Notes under the pieces: generated by a model
Seen by the model: only the letters and a program-made list of their open reading frames with translations
Database searches by the model: none
Told to the model about the DNA's origin: nothing
Part shown: positions 50,765-59,270 of the stretch, piece by piece
Layout of the letters: every line of letters begins with the position of its first letter
How positions within the stretch are numbered: position 1 is the stretch's first letter
Assembly: GCF_003086775.1 (NCBI RefSeq)
Contig: NZ_CP026001.1
Location: 1,018,407 to 1,082,406, forward strand
DNA from: Stenotrophomonas sp. ZAC14D1_NAIMI4_1
Lineage (GTDB): Bacteria > Pseudomonadota > Gammaproteobacteria > Xanthomonadales > Xanthomonadaceae
Reading direction: 5' to 3'
DNA length: 64,000 nt
Translations under genes and position numbers: made by a program

Positions 50765-51151
50765 ATGACCGCTGAAATCCTTGTGCCTGTTTCCTTCGGC
50801 GAGCTGCTGGACAAGATCTCGATCCTGCAGATCAAGTCCGAGCGCATCAGCGATGAAGGCAAGCTGGCCAACGTGCGCCGCGAGCTGTCCGCGCTGGATA
50901 CCACCTGGATGGGCCACCCGGCCGCGGTGAAGGACATCGCCAAGCTGCGTGCCGATCTGAAGGCGGTCAACGAGCAGCTGTGGGACATCGAGGACGAGGT
51001 CCGCCTGAAGGAGAAGGCGCAGGCCTTCGACCAGGCGTTCGTCGACCTGGCCCGCAGCGTCTACCTGCGCAACGACGAGCGCGCGCGCATCAAGAAGGCG
51101 ATCAACCTCGCGCTGGGCTCGGCGTACGTGGAAGAGAAGTCCTACAAGTAA
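50765..51151 (+). CDS. DUF6165 protein
   Basis: 128 residues from ATG 50765. Strongly helical and charged, starting TAEILVPVSFGELLDKISIL and continuing LQIKSERISDEGKLANVRREL with many heptad-like leucines, so a small coiled-coil protein. Family members are short cytosolic proteins found near glycosyltransferase genes; that is also the case here (GT9 gene convergent, 51 bases away). Function unknown. Confidence 0.75.
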   Translation: MTAEILVPVSFGELLDKISILQIKSERISDEGKLANVRRELSALDTTWMGHPAAVKDIAKLRADLKAVNEQLWDIEDEVRLKEKAQAFDQAFVDLARSVYLRNDERARIKKAINLALGSAYVEEKSYK

Positions 51152-51170
51152 TCCCACGCCCTGCGTGGAG

Positions 51171-51196
51171 GGTGCGGGCCACGGGCGGCCCGCACC
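51171..51196. terminator. Bidirectional hairpin between DUF6165 and GT9 genes
   Basis: Ten-base perfect stem GGTGCGGGCC/GGCCCGCACC; no T-run on either side. A degenerate SMAG core (CCACGC..GCGTGG) precedes it. Confidence 0.5.
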
Positions 51197-51202
51197 GGTC
51201 GC

Positions 51203-52249
51203 TCAGCCGAGGTGATCGGCCACGTAGCGCTCGAAGGCGGCGATGCCGTCCTCGACGGTGATCAGTTCCATCACATCGTCGAACTCGATCTTGGTGCCCC
51301 ATTTGAGATCGGCGGCAGTCTTGCCCAGGTACTTGCGCGCGGCATCGTCGTAACGGTCCACGCAGTAGCGCCGGTCGGAATAGGGGCCGCTGCGGTGCGG
51401 GTTGCTGGCCGCATGCAGGCCCAGCACCTTGGTGCCCATCGCGTTGGCGATGTGCATCGGGCCCGAATCAGGCGTCATCACCAGGTTGGCGCGGGCCAGC
51501 AGGGCCGGCAGCTGCTTCAGCGTATCCCTGCCCACCAGGTCCAGCGCCGGCGTCGTCAGCTGGGTGAGGATGGCATCGGCCATGCTGCGCTCCAGTTCGC
51601 TGCGGCCACCACACAGCACCACCTGCCAGCCACGCGCGCTGGCATGGTTGGCCACGGCGGCATAGCGGTCGGCGTACCAGTTGCGCATGACGTGGCTGGA
51701 GCACGGCGAAATCATCAGCACCGGGCGGCCATCCTCGGGCCACTGCGCCGCTGCCCATTCGTAGGCAGACGGCGGTACGGCCAGGTCCCAGCTCACGTCG
51801 GTCTGGCGCAGGCCCAGCGGTTCGCAGAAGCTGCCGATGGCATCGAGCACGTGGATGCCTGGGCGATCGGGAATACGTTCGTTGATGAACAATCCGTGCA
51901 GGTCCTTGGAGCGGCTGCGGTCGTAGCCGATGCGGCGCTCGGCCGGAATGAAGGCCGACAGCAGGTTCGCGCGGAAGGCGACCTGCATCTGCAGCAGCGC
52001 TTCGAAGCGGCCCGGCGGCAGCTGCGTGCGCAGCTCCTTGACCCCGGCCATGCCGGTCTTCTTGTCGTACGCATGGAACACCACGCCAGGCAGGCCATCC
52101 AGCAGCTTGTGGCCGACATTGTCGATGATCCAGTGGATCGGCGTGTCCGGGCGCGCGGCCTGCAGGGTGCGCACCAGGGGAACAACGTGGGTGACATCCC
52201 CCAGGGCAGACAGGCGCAGGAGGCACAAGGATGAGGACGCTGATGCCAT
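51203..52249 (-). CDS. GT9 (heptosyltransferase-like) glycosyltransferase
   Basis: 348 residues of the ADP-heptose:LPS heptosyltransferase family. N-terminal [20 protein letters not shown], mid-region [21 protein letters not shown], donor site [21 protein letters not shown], all typical of GT9. It adds a heptose or related sugar to the LPS inner core at the cytoplasmic membrane. Divergent from kdkA with 21 bases between starts; together they suggest core oligosaccharide work in which Kdo is phosphorylated. Confidence 0.9.
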   Translation of the reverse strand: MASASSSLCLLRLSALGDVTHVVPLVRTLQAARPDTPIHWIIDNVGHKLLDGLPGVVFHAYDKKTGMAGVKELRTQLPPGRFEALLQMQVAFRANLLSAFIPAERRIGYDRSRSKDLHGLFINERIPDRPGIHVLDAIGSFCEPLGLRQTDVSWDLAVPPSAYEWAAAQWPEDGRPVLMISPCSSHVMRNWYADRYAAVANHASARGWQVVLCGGRSELERSMADAILTQLTTPALDLVGRDTLKQLPALLARANLVMTPDSGPMHIANAMGTKVLGLHAASNPHRSGPYSDRRYCVDRYDDAARKYLGKTAADLKWGTKIEFDDVMELITVEDGIAAFERYVADHLG

Positions 52250-52270
52250 GTGTTGTTAGACTCAAAGATG

Positions 52271-53020
52271 ATGGTCGCATTTGACGCCAATGAAGCGCTG
52301 ACGCCATGCCGCGAGGGTCGCGGCATCGGGGCCATTCTGTTCGACCGCGAGCGGCTGCGGCAAGCCGACGTCGGCCTGTTCTCGCCCCAGCACTGGGGCA
52401 GCAAGGCCCGGCCGGTGGGTGAAGGCGGGCGGGGCAGTGCCTGGTTCGTCGATGCCTCCTTTGGTCCGGGGGTGCTGCGCCACTACCTGCGCGGCGGCCT
52501 GGCAGCCAAGCTCAGCCGGGACCAGTACATCTGGCGCGGCGCCGACCGTACCCGCAGTTTTGCCGAATTCCGGCTGATGCGCGCCCTGCGCGCGCAGAAG
52601 CTGCCGGTGCCCCGGCCGATAGCGGCCTTCTACATGCGTGAAGGCATGCGCTACCGCGCGGCCATCCTGATGGAACGCATCGAAGGCGTGCGCTCGCTGG
52701 CCGACCGCGCGCTGGTGGCCGGCCGTGGCGCGCCGTGGGAAGAGGCGGGCCGGCTGATCGCGCGCTTCCATCGCGCTGGCCTCGACCATGCCGACCTCAA
52801 CGCCCACAACATCCTGTTCGATGGCAATGGCCACGGCTGGCTGATCGACTTCGACCGTGGGGTCATCCGCATCCCGGCCACCGCCTGGCGGGAGCGCAAC
52901 CTCAAGCGCCTGCTGCGCTCGCTGGTCAAGCTGCGCGGCGAGCGCAGCGTGGAAGACGTGCAGAAGGACTACGCGCGGCTGCGTCGCGCCTATGACATGG
53001 CCTGGAACCGGGGCACCTGA
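52271..53020 (+). CDS. kdkA: 3-deoxy-D-manno-octulosonic acid kinase
   Basis: Phosphorylates Kdo of lipid A-Kdo at O-4, a step used where a single Kdo is present. 249 residues from ATG 52271; ATG 52268 and 52250 are possible but the Xanthomonas-type protein as I know it begins [16 protein letters not shown]. The kinase fold shows the catalytic loop [12 protein letters not shown] and IDFDRG in place of DFG, plus conserved Lys region [12 protein letters not shown]. The MBL gene starts on the last base of its stop. Confidence 0.93.
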   Translation: MVAFDANEALTPCREGRGIGAILFDRERLRQADVGLFSPQHWGSKARPVGEGGRGSAWFVDASFGPGVLRHYLRGGLAAKLSRDQYIWRGADRTRSFAEFRLMRALRAQKLPVPRPIAAFYMREGMRYRAAILMERIEGVRSLADRALVAGRGAPWEEAGRLIARFHRAGLDHADLNAHNILFDGNGHGWLIDFDRGVIRIPATAWRERNLKRLLRSLVKLRGERSVEDVQKDYARLRRAYDMAWNRGT

Positions 53021-53787
53021 TGGACTGGTCGTTGCGTTTTCTCGGGGTCGGCAATGCGTCGGCGGTCGAGCTGGGCTCGCCCATGTCGGTCATCGAGCGT
53101 GATGGCCGTCCGTGGCTGACCATCGATTGCGGTGGCGAGGGCCTGACCGCCTTCAAGGCGCACTACGGGCACCTGCCGCAGGCGCTGTTCGTCACCCACG
53201 TGCACCTGGACCACGTGGCCGGCTTCGAGCGGCTGTTCGTGGATACCTTCTTCAACACGCACCGGCGCGGCAAAGTGCGCCTGTACGTGCCGGCCACCGT
53301 GGTGCCGCTGCTGCACAAGCGCGTGGGCGATTACCCCAACGTGCTGGCCGAAGGTGGCGCCAACTTCTGGGATGCCTTCCAGCTGGTCGTGGTGGGCGAT
53401 GCGTTCTGGCATGAGGGCGTGCGCCTGGAAGTGTTCCCGGCACGCCATCATTGGCCGGAGACCGCCTATGGCCTGCGCCTGCAGGGCGCGTTGACCTGGA
53501 GCGGCGATACCCGGCCGATTCCGGAGATGCTGGCGCGCTTTGCCAACGACAACGAACTGATCGCCCACGACTGCGGACTGCATGGCAATCCTTCGCATAC
53601 CGGCGTGGACGACCTGGAGCGCGAGTACAGCGCCGAGCTGCAGTCGCGGATGATGCTCTACCACTACGCCAGCGCGGCCGATGGCCAGGCGCTGGCCGCG
53701 CGTGGGCACCGCGTGGCGCAGCCGGGGCAGTGCGTGCCGCTGGCGACCCCGACGGCGCCGCACGTGCTGGCGCAGGATCCGCCGTGA
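53020..53787 (+). CDS. Metallo-beta-lactamase-fold hydrolase
   Basis: 255 residues. The metal motif is VTHVHLDHVAG (HxHxDH), with ARHHWPETAYG, TWSGDTRP and IAHDCG further on, the pattern of RNase Z/phosphonate-type MBL hydrolases without an exosite domain. ATG shares one base with the kdkA stop (TGATG), so the pair is translationally coupled, hinting at a link to Kdo or LPS metabolism, for example a phosphodiesterase. Substrate unknown. Confidence 0.85.
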   Translation: MDWSLRFLGVGNASAVELGSPMSVIERDGRPWLTIDCGGEGLTAFKAHYGHLPQALFVTHVHLDHVAGFERLFVDTFFNTHRRGKVRLYVPATVVPLLHKRVGDYPNVLAEGGANFWDAFQLVVVGDAFWHEGVRLEVFPARHHWPETAYGLRLQGALTWSGDTRPIPEMLARFANDNELIAHDCGLHGNPSHTGVDDLEREYSAELQSRMMLYHYASAADGQALAARGHRVAQPGQCVPLATPTAPHVLAQDPP

Positions 53788-53836
53788 CGGCCATGGGCCG
53801 GTCCACCTGCCTGGAATGCATCAGAACGAGTGCCTG

Positions 53837-53934
53837 GTAGCGCCGGGCCATGCACGGCGAGGCGCGCCAACCAAGGTTGGCATCTACCAGAGTCTGAGCG
53901 ATGAGCGTCGGTAGCGCCGGGCCATGCCCGGCGA
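53837..53934. repeat. Three SMAG palindromes before ffs
   Basis: Plus 53837-53860 (imperfect GCCGGGCC arms), minus 53866-53887 (GCCAACC/GGTTGGC) and plus 53911-53934 (GCCGGGC/GCCCGGC). Confidence 0.82.
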
Positions 53935-53963
53935 AGCGCGGGCGGGGCATCGCCCAAAAAGGC

Positions 53964-54071
53964 GGTGGCCCCGCCGGCTGACCTCGGCGCCCGCGTCGAT
54001 CGATACCGTTGCTGCCTTCCGGCCCTGGCGGGATTTTCGACCTAGCGTCGCGAGGGGCCGACGGGGCCACC
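53964..54071 (-). ncRNA. ffs: 4.5S RNA of the signal recognition particle
   Basis: About 108 bases folding into one long hairpin: the ends GGTGGCCCCG and CGGGGCCACC pair. The apical part on the minus strand reads CCAGGGCCGGAAGGCAGCA, with the GGAA tetraloop and the symmetric and asymmetric loops that bind Ffh M domain. It targets inner-membrane proteins co-translationally. A five-T run follows the 3' end, so the RNA's own stem may act as terminator. A GGCCGCCC/GGGCGGCC hairpin lies just upstream (54083-54100). Confidence 0.93.
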
Positions 54072-54229
54072 ATAGAGACGTTGGCCGCCCAAGGGCGGCC
54101 GGTTCACGGATCAGGGGAAGCAGCGCGTCGCGCGCCGGAGACCACAGCCGGACTGCACATCGGCTGGCCGATGGCAGGCGAGCATTCTAGCGCAGGCGGG
54201 CAGGTACGCGCCAGCGTCACGCGCGGTTT

Positions 54230-54619
54230 TCAATCCCCGCGTTGCCACAGCAGGTGCAGGTCGCCGTCCACGAAGCCCAGGCCGACGCCCTGGGCCATGC
54301 GCAGTGGCGCACCCGGCGTGCCTTCCTGCACCAACGGCAACAGCAGCCCGCGCATGTTTTCCAGGCAGCTTTCCCAGTCCGGCCCGGTGAACGCGGTGGC
54401 GATTTCCAGTGGCGGATGGCTGGGGCGCCAGCACTCGTCGCATGGCCAGTCCGGGTCATTGGCATCGAAGCGCTCGCAGCCGACCAGTTCCAGGGTAAAG
54501 CTGGCTTCGTCGGCGGCCGCACCGTCCACCAGGTTGAAGCAGTAGCTGCGCAGCGATGCCGGGCGTGGTTCGCGCAACGTTGCAGCCAGCCACGTCGTCA
54601 GATCCTCTTCAACGCTCAT
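54230..54619 (-). CDS. Hypothetical small protein
   Basis: 129 residues, acidic, no membrane segment or signal peptide. Contains two Cys-x2-Cys-like positions (DWPCDECW) and an aromatic-rich FTGPDWESCLENMRGLLLPLV; this pattern is reminiscent of Imm-like or SMI1-type small proteins but no family can be named. It lies between ffs and the guanidine exporter without clear operon partners. The start ATG 54619 is the only reasonable one. Confidence 0.65.
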   Translation of the reverse strand: MSVEEDLTTWLAATLREPRPASLRSYCFNLVDGAAADEASFTLELVGCERFDANDPDWPCDECWRPSHPPLEIATAFTGPDWESCLENMRGLLLPLVQEGTPGAPLRMAQGVGLGFVDGDLHLLWQRGD

Positions 54620-54724
54620 GCAGCACCCCGGACGAAAGCGCCATCATGGCATGGCCGCTCCGCCTGAACCCCGTGTAATCACAGTGCGCGCAGCACGGCC
54701 CCGCGCATCCGGCGTTGCTAGAAT

Positions 54725-54784
54725 GCGGCCGCAGGAGGAACGACCTCCCCCGCATCGGGAATCAATGACCAGGACGGCCTGGCC
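54725..54784 (+). promoter_or_regulatory. Guanidine-II (mini-ykkC) type riboswitch candidate
   Basis: Two small hairpins about 20 bases apart. The second is exact to the class: CCAGG-ACGG-CCTGG (54769-54782), an ACGR tetraloop closed by G-C pairs. The first is GGAGG-AACGA-CCTCC (54734-54748), the same motif with one extra loop A. The gene below is a Gdx-type exporter, the usual partner. The Shine-Dalgarno GAGGAGG at 54792-54798 could be controlled by a switch between hairpins. Confidence 0.75.
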
Positions 54785-54804
54785 CTACCAAGAGGAGGGC
54801 CGTC

Positions 54805-55122
54805 ATGGCCTGGATCTATCTGTTGTTTGCCGGCCTGCTGGAAATCGTCTGGGCCGTGGCGATGAAGCAGTCCGAGGGCTTCACCCGTCTTGCTCCCAGC
54901 GTGATCACCCTCGTCGGCATGATCGCCAGCTTCTGGCTGCTGGCCGTGGCCATGCGCACGCTGCCACTGGGTACCGCCTACACGATCTGGACGGGCATCG
55001 GCGCGGTCGGTGCCTTTGTGGTCGGCATCGTGTTCCTCGGCGAACAGGTCAGTGCGATGCGCATCGGCGCGGCCGTGCTGATTGTTTCCGGCCTGGTGCT
55101 GATGAAGCTCTCCAGTAGTTGA
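54805..55122 (+). CDS. gdx: SMR-family guanidinium exporter
   Basis: 105 residues, four membrane helices, working as an antiparallel dimer that exchanges guanidinium for protons in the inner membrane. Glu13 in LLFAGLLEIVWAV, then KQSEGFTRLAPS and LGTAYTIWTGIGAVG, are typical of the SugE/Gdx branch rather than the EmrE multidrug branch. AGGAGG precedes ATG 54805. The riboswitch just upstream should turn it on with guanidine. Confidence 0.9.
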   Translation: MAWIYLLFAGLLEIVWAVAMKQSEGFTRLAPSVITLVGMIASFWLLAVAMRTLPLGTAYTIWTGIGAVGAFVVGIVFLGEQVSAMRIGAAVLIVSGLVLMKLSSS

Positions 55123-55133
55123 AGCTGCGGCGG

Positions 55134-56282
55134 TCAGGCGGAAATGCCTGCCAGTGCCGCATACATCACCACGACGTTGACCAGGAAGAGGTAGACGCCG
55201 CCGATGAGGGCGTAGCGCAGCAGGGTCAGCAGCTTGTTGCCGCCATAGACGCGCTGCTGCATCCACAGCAGGTAGACCGGCACCGACAGCCACAGCAGCG
55301 CGAGCAGCCATGGGCTGAGCGTGGTGATCAGGGGTGAGGCCAGCGCGTTGCTGATGCTGGCGACCAGGAAGGTCGCCAGCACCACCATCATCAGCCAGCA
55401 GTGGCTGTACAGCGCCACCACCAGGTGTTCGAGGTAGCCCATCGGGCGCGGGATGTAGGCGATGCGCAGGACCAGCGCGAACACCGGCATCAGGAAGAAC
55501 AGCGCACCGGGCAGGGCGGTCAGGATCGCCTGCATGTACAGATCGGTCTTGCCGCCCATGCGCTGGATGTTGGCATTGCCGTTCTGCAGGCGCCGGTTGA
55601 GCCAGTTGTTGGCGAACTGCGGCAGGCCGGCCAGCACGATGGGGTTGCTGTCTGCATCCCAGGGCTTGCCGTTGATGCTGTAGTTGAAGAACGTGCCGGG
55701 GTCGTCGCCGGCCGCGGGTGCGGTGGCGTCAGCGGGCGTGCCGAGTTCGGCCTTGCGCTGCGCCGCGGCTGCATTGACCGCAGCCCTGGCAATGGCCAGG
55801 CCGGGGTTGCCGGCATTGGCCGTGCCGGCCTGCTGGTCGATCAGTGCCATCTGCTGCGCGCGCACCGCCTCGACCTGCTCGGCGGTGGTGGCTTTGCCGA
55901 ACAGCGAATTGCCGCTGGCGCCCACGCTGAAATCGTCAACGTGCACGAACATCTTGCCGATGAAGAACGTAAACAGCGTGAGGATGACGAACAGCCGCAA
56001 CGGCTGCACGTAGCCCACCCGGCGGCCCTTGAGATAGTTCAGTGCAATGCGGCCGGGCACCCACAGGTCGCGCAGCGTGCGGAAGATGCGCCCGTCCAGG
56101 TGCCAGAACGATTCGAAGACTTCCTCGATGGCGTGGCCGACATGCTTGAGTGGGTTGTGCGCGGACTGCCCGCACTGGTGGCAGTAGTGGCCATGCAGGG
56201 CGGTGTCGCAGTTCTCGCAGGTGCCATGCGCCGGGGAACCGGCGTCGGGCAGGGCGGCGTGCACGCTGTCGGTCGAGGTCAT
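55134..56282 (-). CDS. DUF3667 membrane protein with zinc ribbon
   Basis: 382 residues. N-terminal zinc ribbon CENC...CHQC (residues 23-38), a conserved middle FESFWHLDGRIFRTLRDLWVPG, a membrane helix, a long Ala-rich soluble loop with coiled-coil-like AEQVEAVRAQQMALIDQ, then four or five helices. Function of the family is unknown. Convergent with gdx, 11 bases between stops. Confidence 0.82.
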   Translation of the reverse strand: MTSTDSVHAALPDAGSPAHGTCENCDTALHGHYCHQCGQSAHNPLKHVGHAIEEVFESFWHLDGRIFRTLRDLWVPGRIALNYLKGRRVGYVQPLRLFVILTLFTFFIGKMFVHVDDFSVGASGNSLFGKATTAEQVEAVRAQQMALIDQQAGTANAGNPGLAIARAAVNAAAAQRKAELGTPADATAPAAGDDPGTFFNYSINGKPWDADSNPIVLAGLPQFANNWLNRRLQNGNANIQRMGGKTDLYMQAILTALPGALFFLMPVFALVLRIAYIPRPMGYLEHLVVALYSHCWLMMVVLATFLVASISNALASPLITTLSPWLLALLWLSVPVYLLWMQQRVYGGNKLLTLLRYALIGGVYLFLVNVVVMYAALAGISA

Positions 56283-56392
56283 CGGGCGAAGGGCCGGGTA
56301 TTGGTTGAAGTCGCCTACGATAGCGACTTTTCAGGTTTCGTTCAGCTTTTGGATCGGGGTGTTTGTGGGTGCGCGGGAGCGGTGTGGCGTGC

Positions 56393-56585
56393 CATCCACG
56401 CATGGCGTGGATCTACTGCCTTCGGGGGGAGAGGCAGGCAAAGGGAGGGGCCCATTCGTTGCGCAGCAACGCATGGGGCGAAGCGCACGCAACGCACTTC
56501 GCGTCCCGCGCCAGATAAACAGGAAAAGCGCCTGCCAGATGAGGGGCATCGGACGGCGCGCCATCCACGCATGGCGTGGATCTAC
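56393..56585. repeat. Two identical SMAG palindromes, part of a duplicated unit
   Basis: Minus copies at 56393-56416 and 56562-56585, each with ATCCACGC/GCGTGGAT arms and CTAC at the right end. Each stands upstream of one copy of the 94-base repeat listed next. Confidence 0.82.
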
Positions 56586-56732
56586 TGATCTGTCTGGAGG
56601 CACAAGCCCCTCTGTTGAGGGGCTGCCCCGACAGGGGCGGGGAGAGGCAGGCAACGGGAGGGGCCCATTCGTTGCGCAGCAACGCATGGGGCGAAGCGCG
56701 CGCAGCGCACTTCGCGTCCCGCGCCAGATAAA
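56426..56732. repeat. 94-base direct repeat, two copies
   Basis: Copy 1 is 56426-56519 and copy 2 56639-56732, with three mismatches by eye. Both contain GTTGCGCAGCAAC and end in GTCCCGCGCCAGATAAA. The whole 56283-56965 gap is non-coding: it holds these copies, two SMAG elements, two long inverted repeats and a serine tRNA tail fragment. Confidence 0.85.
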
Positions 56733-56776
56733 TAAAAAAGGCCGCCCGAAGGGCAGCCTTTTTTATTTATCTGGCG
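56722..56776. terminator. Long inverted repeat module A
   Basis: CGCCAGATAAATAAAAAAGG and its near-perfect reverse complement, loop around GAA; T-run on the plus and A-run on the left arm make it a terminator in both directions. Confidence 0.8.
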
Positions 56777-56790
56777 GAGAGAGGGGGATT
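56770..56790 (-). pseudogene. Fragment of a tRNA-Ser 3' end
   Basis: 21 bases exactly equal to 56964-56984, which is the 3' end of tRNA-Ser(GGA) with its CCA and the first T-arm bases. The rest of a tRNA is missing. Confidence 0.75.
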
Positions 56791-56911
56791 GTCGGGTGCA
56801 TCCATGCACCCGATCCCGATGCGCGTTGCGCCTCGGGACCAGCCTGCGGCTGTCCGGTTCTGCTCCTGCAGAACCGTCGAACCCCGGCGGGGCTTCTCAC
56901 CACCCATCCCA

Positions 56912-56972
56912 TCCGCCAGACAAACGCAAAAGGGCCACCCTATGGGCGGCCCTTTTGCGTTTGTCTGGCGGA
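56912..56972 (-). terminator. Long inverted repeat module B, terminator of tRNA-Ser (GGA)
   Basis: TCCGCCAGACAAACGC and following AAAAGGGCC pair with GGCCCTTTTGCGTTTGTC and TGGCGGA, so the stem includes the last seven bases of the tRNA. The inner part with its A/T runs should terminate in either direction. Confidence 0.85.
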
Positions 56973-57058
56973 GAGAGGGGGATTCGAACCCCCGAAGCGC
57001 GGTTTAGACGCTTACACACTTTCCAGGCGTGCTCCTTCAACCACTCGGACACCTCTCC
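56966..57058 (-). tRNA. tRNA-Ser (GGA)
   Basis: 93 bases on the minus strand, acceptor GGAGAGG with CCTCTCC-type partner (CTCTCTCC), anticodon loop CTGGAAA reading GGA (UCC/UCU), long variable arm, encoded CCA. Confidence 0.94.
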
Positions 57059-57221
57059 GGATCCCTGCCATCGGCAAACGCCTCAGCAGGGGCGCAGATT
57101 CTAGCGGGCGGCGCGGCCATACACAAGCACCCCCAGTCATCGATGTGCAGTGGGCGTGCCGGAGGCGAGGGGGCTGGACAGGCATGGCACAATGGAACAT
57201 CCGATGGAAGACGGTGGCCTG

Positions 57222-59264
57222 ATGTCCTATCTCGTGCTTGCCCGCAAGTGGCGTCCGAAGCGTTTTGCCGAGCTGGTGGGCCAGGAACACGTGGTCCGTG
57301 CGCTCAGCAATGCGCTGGACAGCGGCCGGGTCCACCACGCGTTCCTGTTCACCGGTACCCGCGGTGTGGGCAAGACCACCATCGCGCGCATCTTCGCCAA
57401 GTCGCTGAACTGCGAACAGGGCACCAGCGCCGACCCGTGCGGCCAGTGTGCGGCCTGCCTGGACATCGACGCCGGCCGCTACATCGACCTGCTGGAAATC
57501 GATGCCGCGTCCAACACCGGCGTGGATGACGTGCGCGAGGTGATCGAGAACGCCCAGTACATGCCCTCCCGCGGCAAGTACAAGGTCTACCTGATCGACG
57601 AAGTGCACATGCTTTCCAAGGCGGCGTTCAACGCGCTGCTGAAGACGCTGGAAGAGCCGCCGGAGCACGTGAAGTTCCTGCTGGCCACCACCGACCCGCA
57701 GAAGCTGCCGGTCACCGTGCTCAGCCGCTGCCTGCAGTTCAACCTCAAGCGCCTGGACGAGGACCAGATCCAGGGGCAGATGACCCGCATCCTCGCCGCC
57801 GAGGAGATCGAGGCCGACGGCAGCGCCATCGTGCAGCTGGCCAAGGCCGCCGATGGCAGCCTGCGCGACGGCCTGTCGCTGCTGGACCAGGCGATCGCCT
57901 ACGCCGGCGGCGCGCTGCGCGAGGACGTGGTGCGCACCATGCTGGGCACGGTCGACCGTACCCAGGTGGCCGCCATGCTTGATGCACTGGCCGAGGGCGA
58001 TGGCCCGCGCCTGCTGCAGGTGGTGGCCGCGCTGGCCGAATTTTCGCCTGACTGGAGTGGCGTGCTGGAAGCGCTGGCCGAAGGCCTGCACCGCATCCAG
58101 GTGCAGCAGCTGGTGCCCGGCGCCGCCGCCCCTGCCGAGGGCCTGGATGCCGCCGCCTTCGCCGAGCGCCTGCGCCCGGAAGTGGTGCAGCTCTGGTACC
58201 AGATGGCCCTGAACGGTCGTCGTGACCTGCCGCTGGCCCCCAGCCCGCGTGCCGGCTTCGAGATGGCGGTGCTGCGCATGCTGGCGTTCCGCCCGGCTGC
58301 CGCGGTGCCGCCGGTGCCGAAGACGGTCGAAGGGGCTGTCGGTGGCGGCGCCAGCGGCGGCAACGCCGGCGGTGGCCATGCCGGTGCCGGCAGCCAGGAC
58401 GCCGCGCCTGTGGCTGCGGCCGCTGCGGCGGGCCCTGTGGCCGTGGCCGAGGTGACCGCGCCGGTGCAGGCCGCGCCGCGCGAGCCTGACCCCGAACCTG
58501 AGCCGGCTCCGCAACCTGAGCCTGAGCCGGACCCGACGCCGGAGCCTGAACCGGTCCCGGTGCAGGAACCCGAGTCGCCGCCGCCGGTGAAGGCCGAAGC
58601 GGCGCCGCAGGTGGCCGCCGACGATCTGCCGCCGTGGGCCACGGATGAGGCCGAGGCACGCGATCAGGCGCTGGCGGAGGAGATCGACGTGCCGGTCGTG
58701 ATGGCCACCCCGGAAGCGGCCATGGTCGCGCCGTGGCAGGAGCCGCCGGCCCCGGCACCGGTTGCTGTGGCGGCCGAGCCGGAACGCACGTTCCAGGCCG
58801 AAGGCATCGCGATCGCCCCGGCCGCACCGAAAGCGGCACCAGTTGCGCAGGAGGGTGTGTCCGATCTGGCCAGCGCCGAGGACTGGCTGGATCTGGTGGC
58901 CAACAGCGGCCTGAGCGGCCCCTCGCGGCAGCTGGCGGCCAATGCCGCCTTCATCAGCTGCCAGGGCGGTACCTTGAAACTGGGCCTTTCGCCCGGATTT
59001 GAATACCTGCGTTCCGAACGCGCGCTGTCCGCCCTGGGCGAAATGCTGGAAAAGGCCCTGGGTCAGGCGCCGAGGATCGTGGTCGAGACCGTGGAGACCG
59101 AACACGTACCGGCCGAGACCCTGCACCAGCGTGCCGACCGCCAGCGTGGCGAGCGGCAACAGGCCGCCGAGGCCATTTTCATGGACGATCCGGAAGTGCA
59201 GCTGCTGATCCAGCAGCATGGCGCCCGGGTTGTTTCCGATTCCATCCGTTCTTTTGACGAGTAA
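57222..59264 (+). CDS. dnaX: DNA polymerase III subunits tau/gamma
   Basis: Clamp-loader ATPase and replisome organiser. 680 residues from ATG 57222. AAA+ core with GTRGVGKTT, zinc module CEQGTSADPCGQCAAC, Walker B YLIDEVHMLS and sensor LLATTDPQKLP. Residues about 369-473 form a linker rich in Gly, Ala, then Pro-Glu (PEPEPAPQPEPEPD), followed by tau domains IV-V. No A-rich slippery heptamer like the E. coli A-AAA-AAG is seen near the linker, so programmed frameshifting to gamma is not evident. Confidence 0.95.
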   Translation: MSYLVLARKWRPKRFAELVGQEHVVRALSNALDSGRVHHAFLFTGTRGVGKTTIARIFAKSLNCEQGTSADPCGQCAACLDIDAGRYIDLLEIDAASNTGVDDVREVIENAQYMPSRGKYKVYLIDEVHMLSKAAFNALLKTLEEPPEHVKFLLATTDPQKLPVTVLSRCLQFNLKRLDEDQIQGQMTRILAAEEIEADGSAIVQLAKAADGSLRDGLSLLDQAIAYAGGALREDVVRTMLGTVDRTQVAAMLDALAEGDGPRLLQVVAALAEFSPDWSGVLEALAEGLHRIQVQQLVPGAAAPAEGLDAAAFAERLRPEVVQLWYQMALNGRRDLPLAPSPRAGFEMAVLRMLAFRPAAAVPPVPKTVEGAVGGGASGGNAGGGHAGAGSQDAAPVAAAAAAGPVAVAEVTAPVQAAPREPDPEPEPAPQPEPEPDPTPEPEPVPVQEPESPPPVKAEAAPQVAADDLPPWATDEAEARDQALAEEIDVPVVMATPEAAMVAPWQEPPAPAPVAVAAEPERTFQAEGIAIAPAAPKAAPVAQEGVSDLASAEDWLDLVANSGLSGPSRQLAANAAFISCQGGTLKLGLSPGFEYLRSERALSALGEMLEKALGQAPRIVVETVETEHVPAETLHQRADRQRGERQQAAEAIFMDDPEVQLLIQQHGARVVSDSIRSFDE

Positions 59265-59270
59265 GACACT

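Noticed and set aside
56788..56911. Hairpin-rich stretch as a new small RNA
   Set aside because: Several stems exist, but no promoter or defined ends are seen, and it belongs to the repeat-rich remnant region.
57222..59264. Programmed frameshift in dnaX to make gamma
   Set aside because: No A-rich slippery heptamer followed by a stem was found near the linker.
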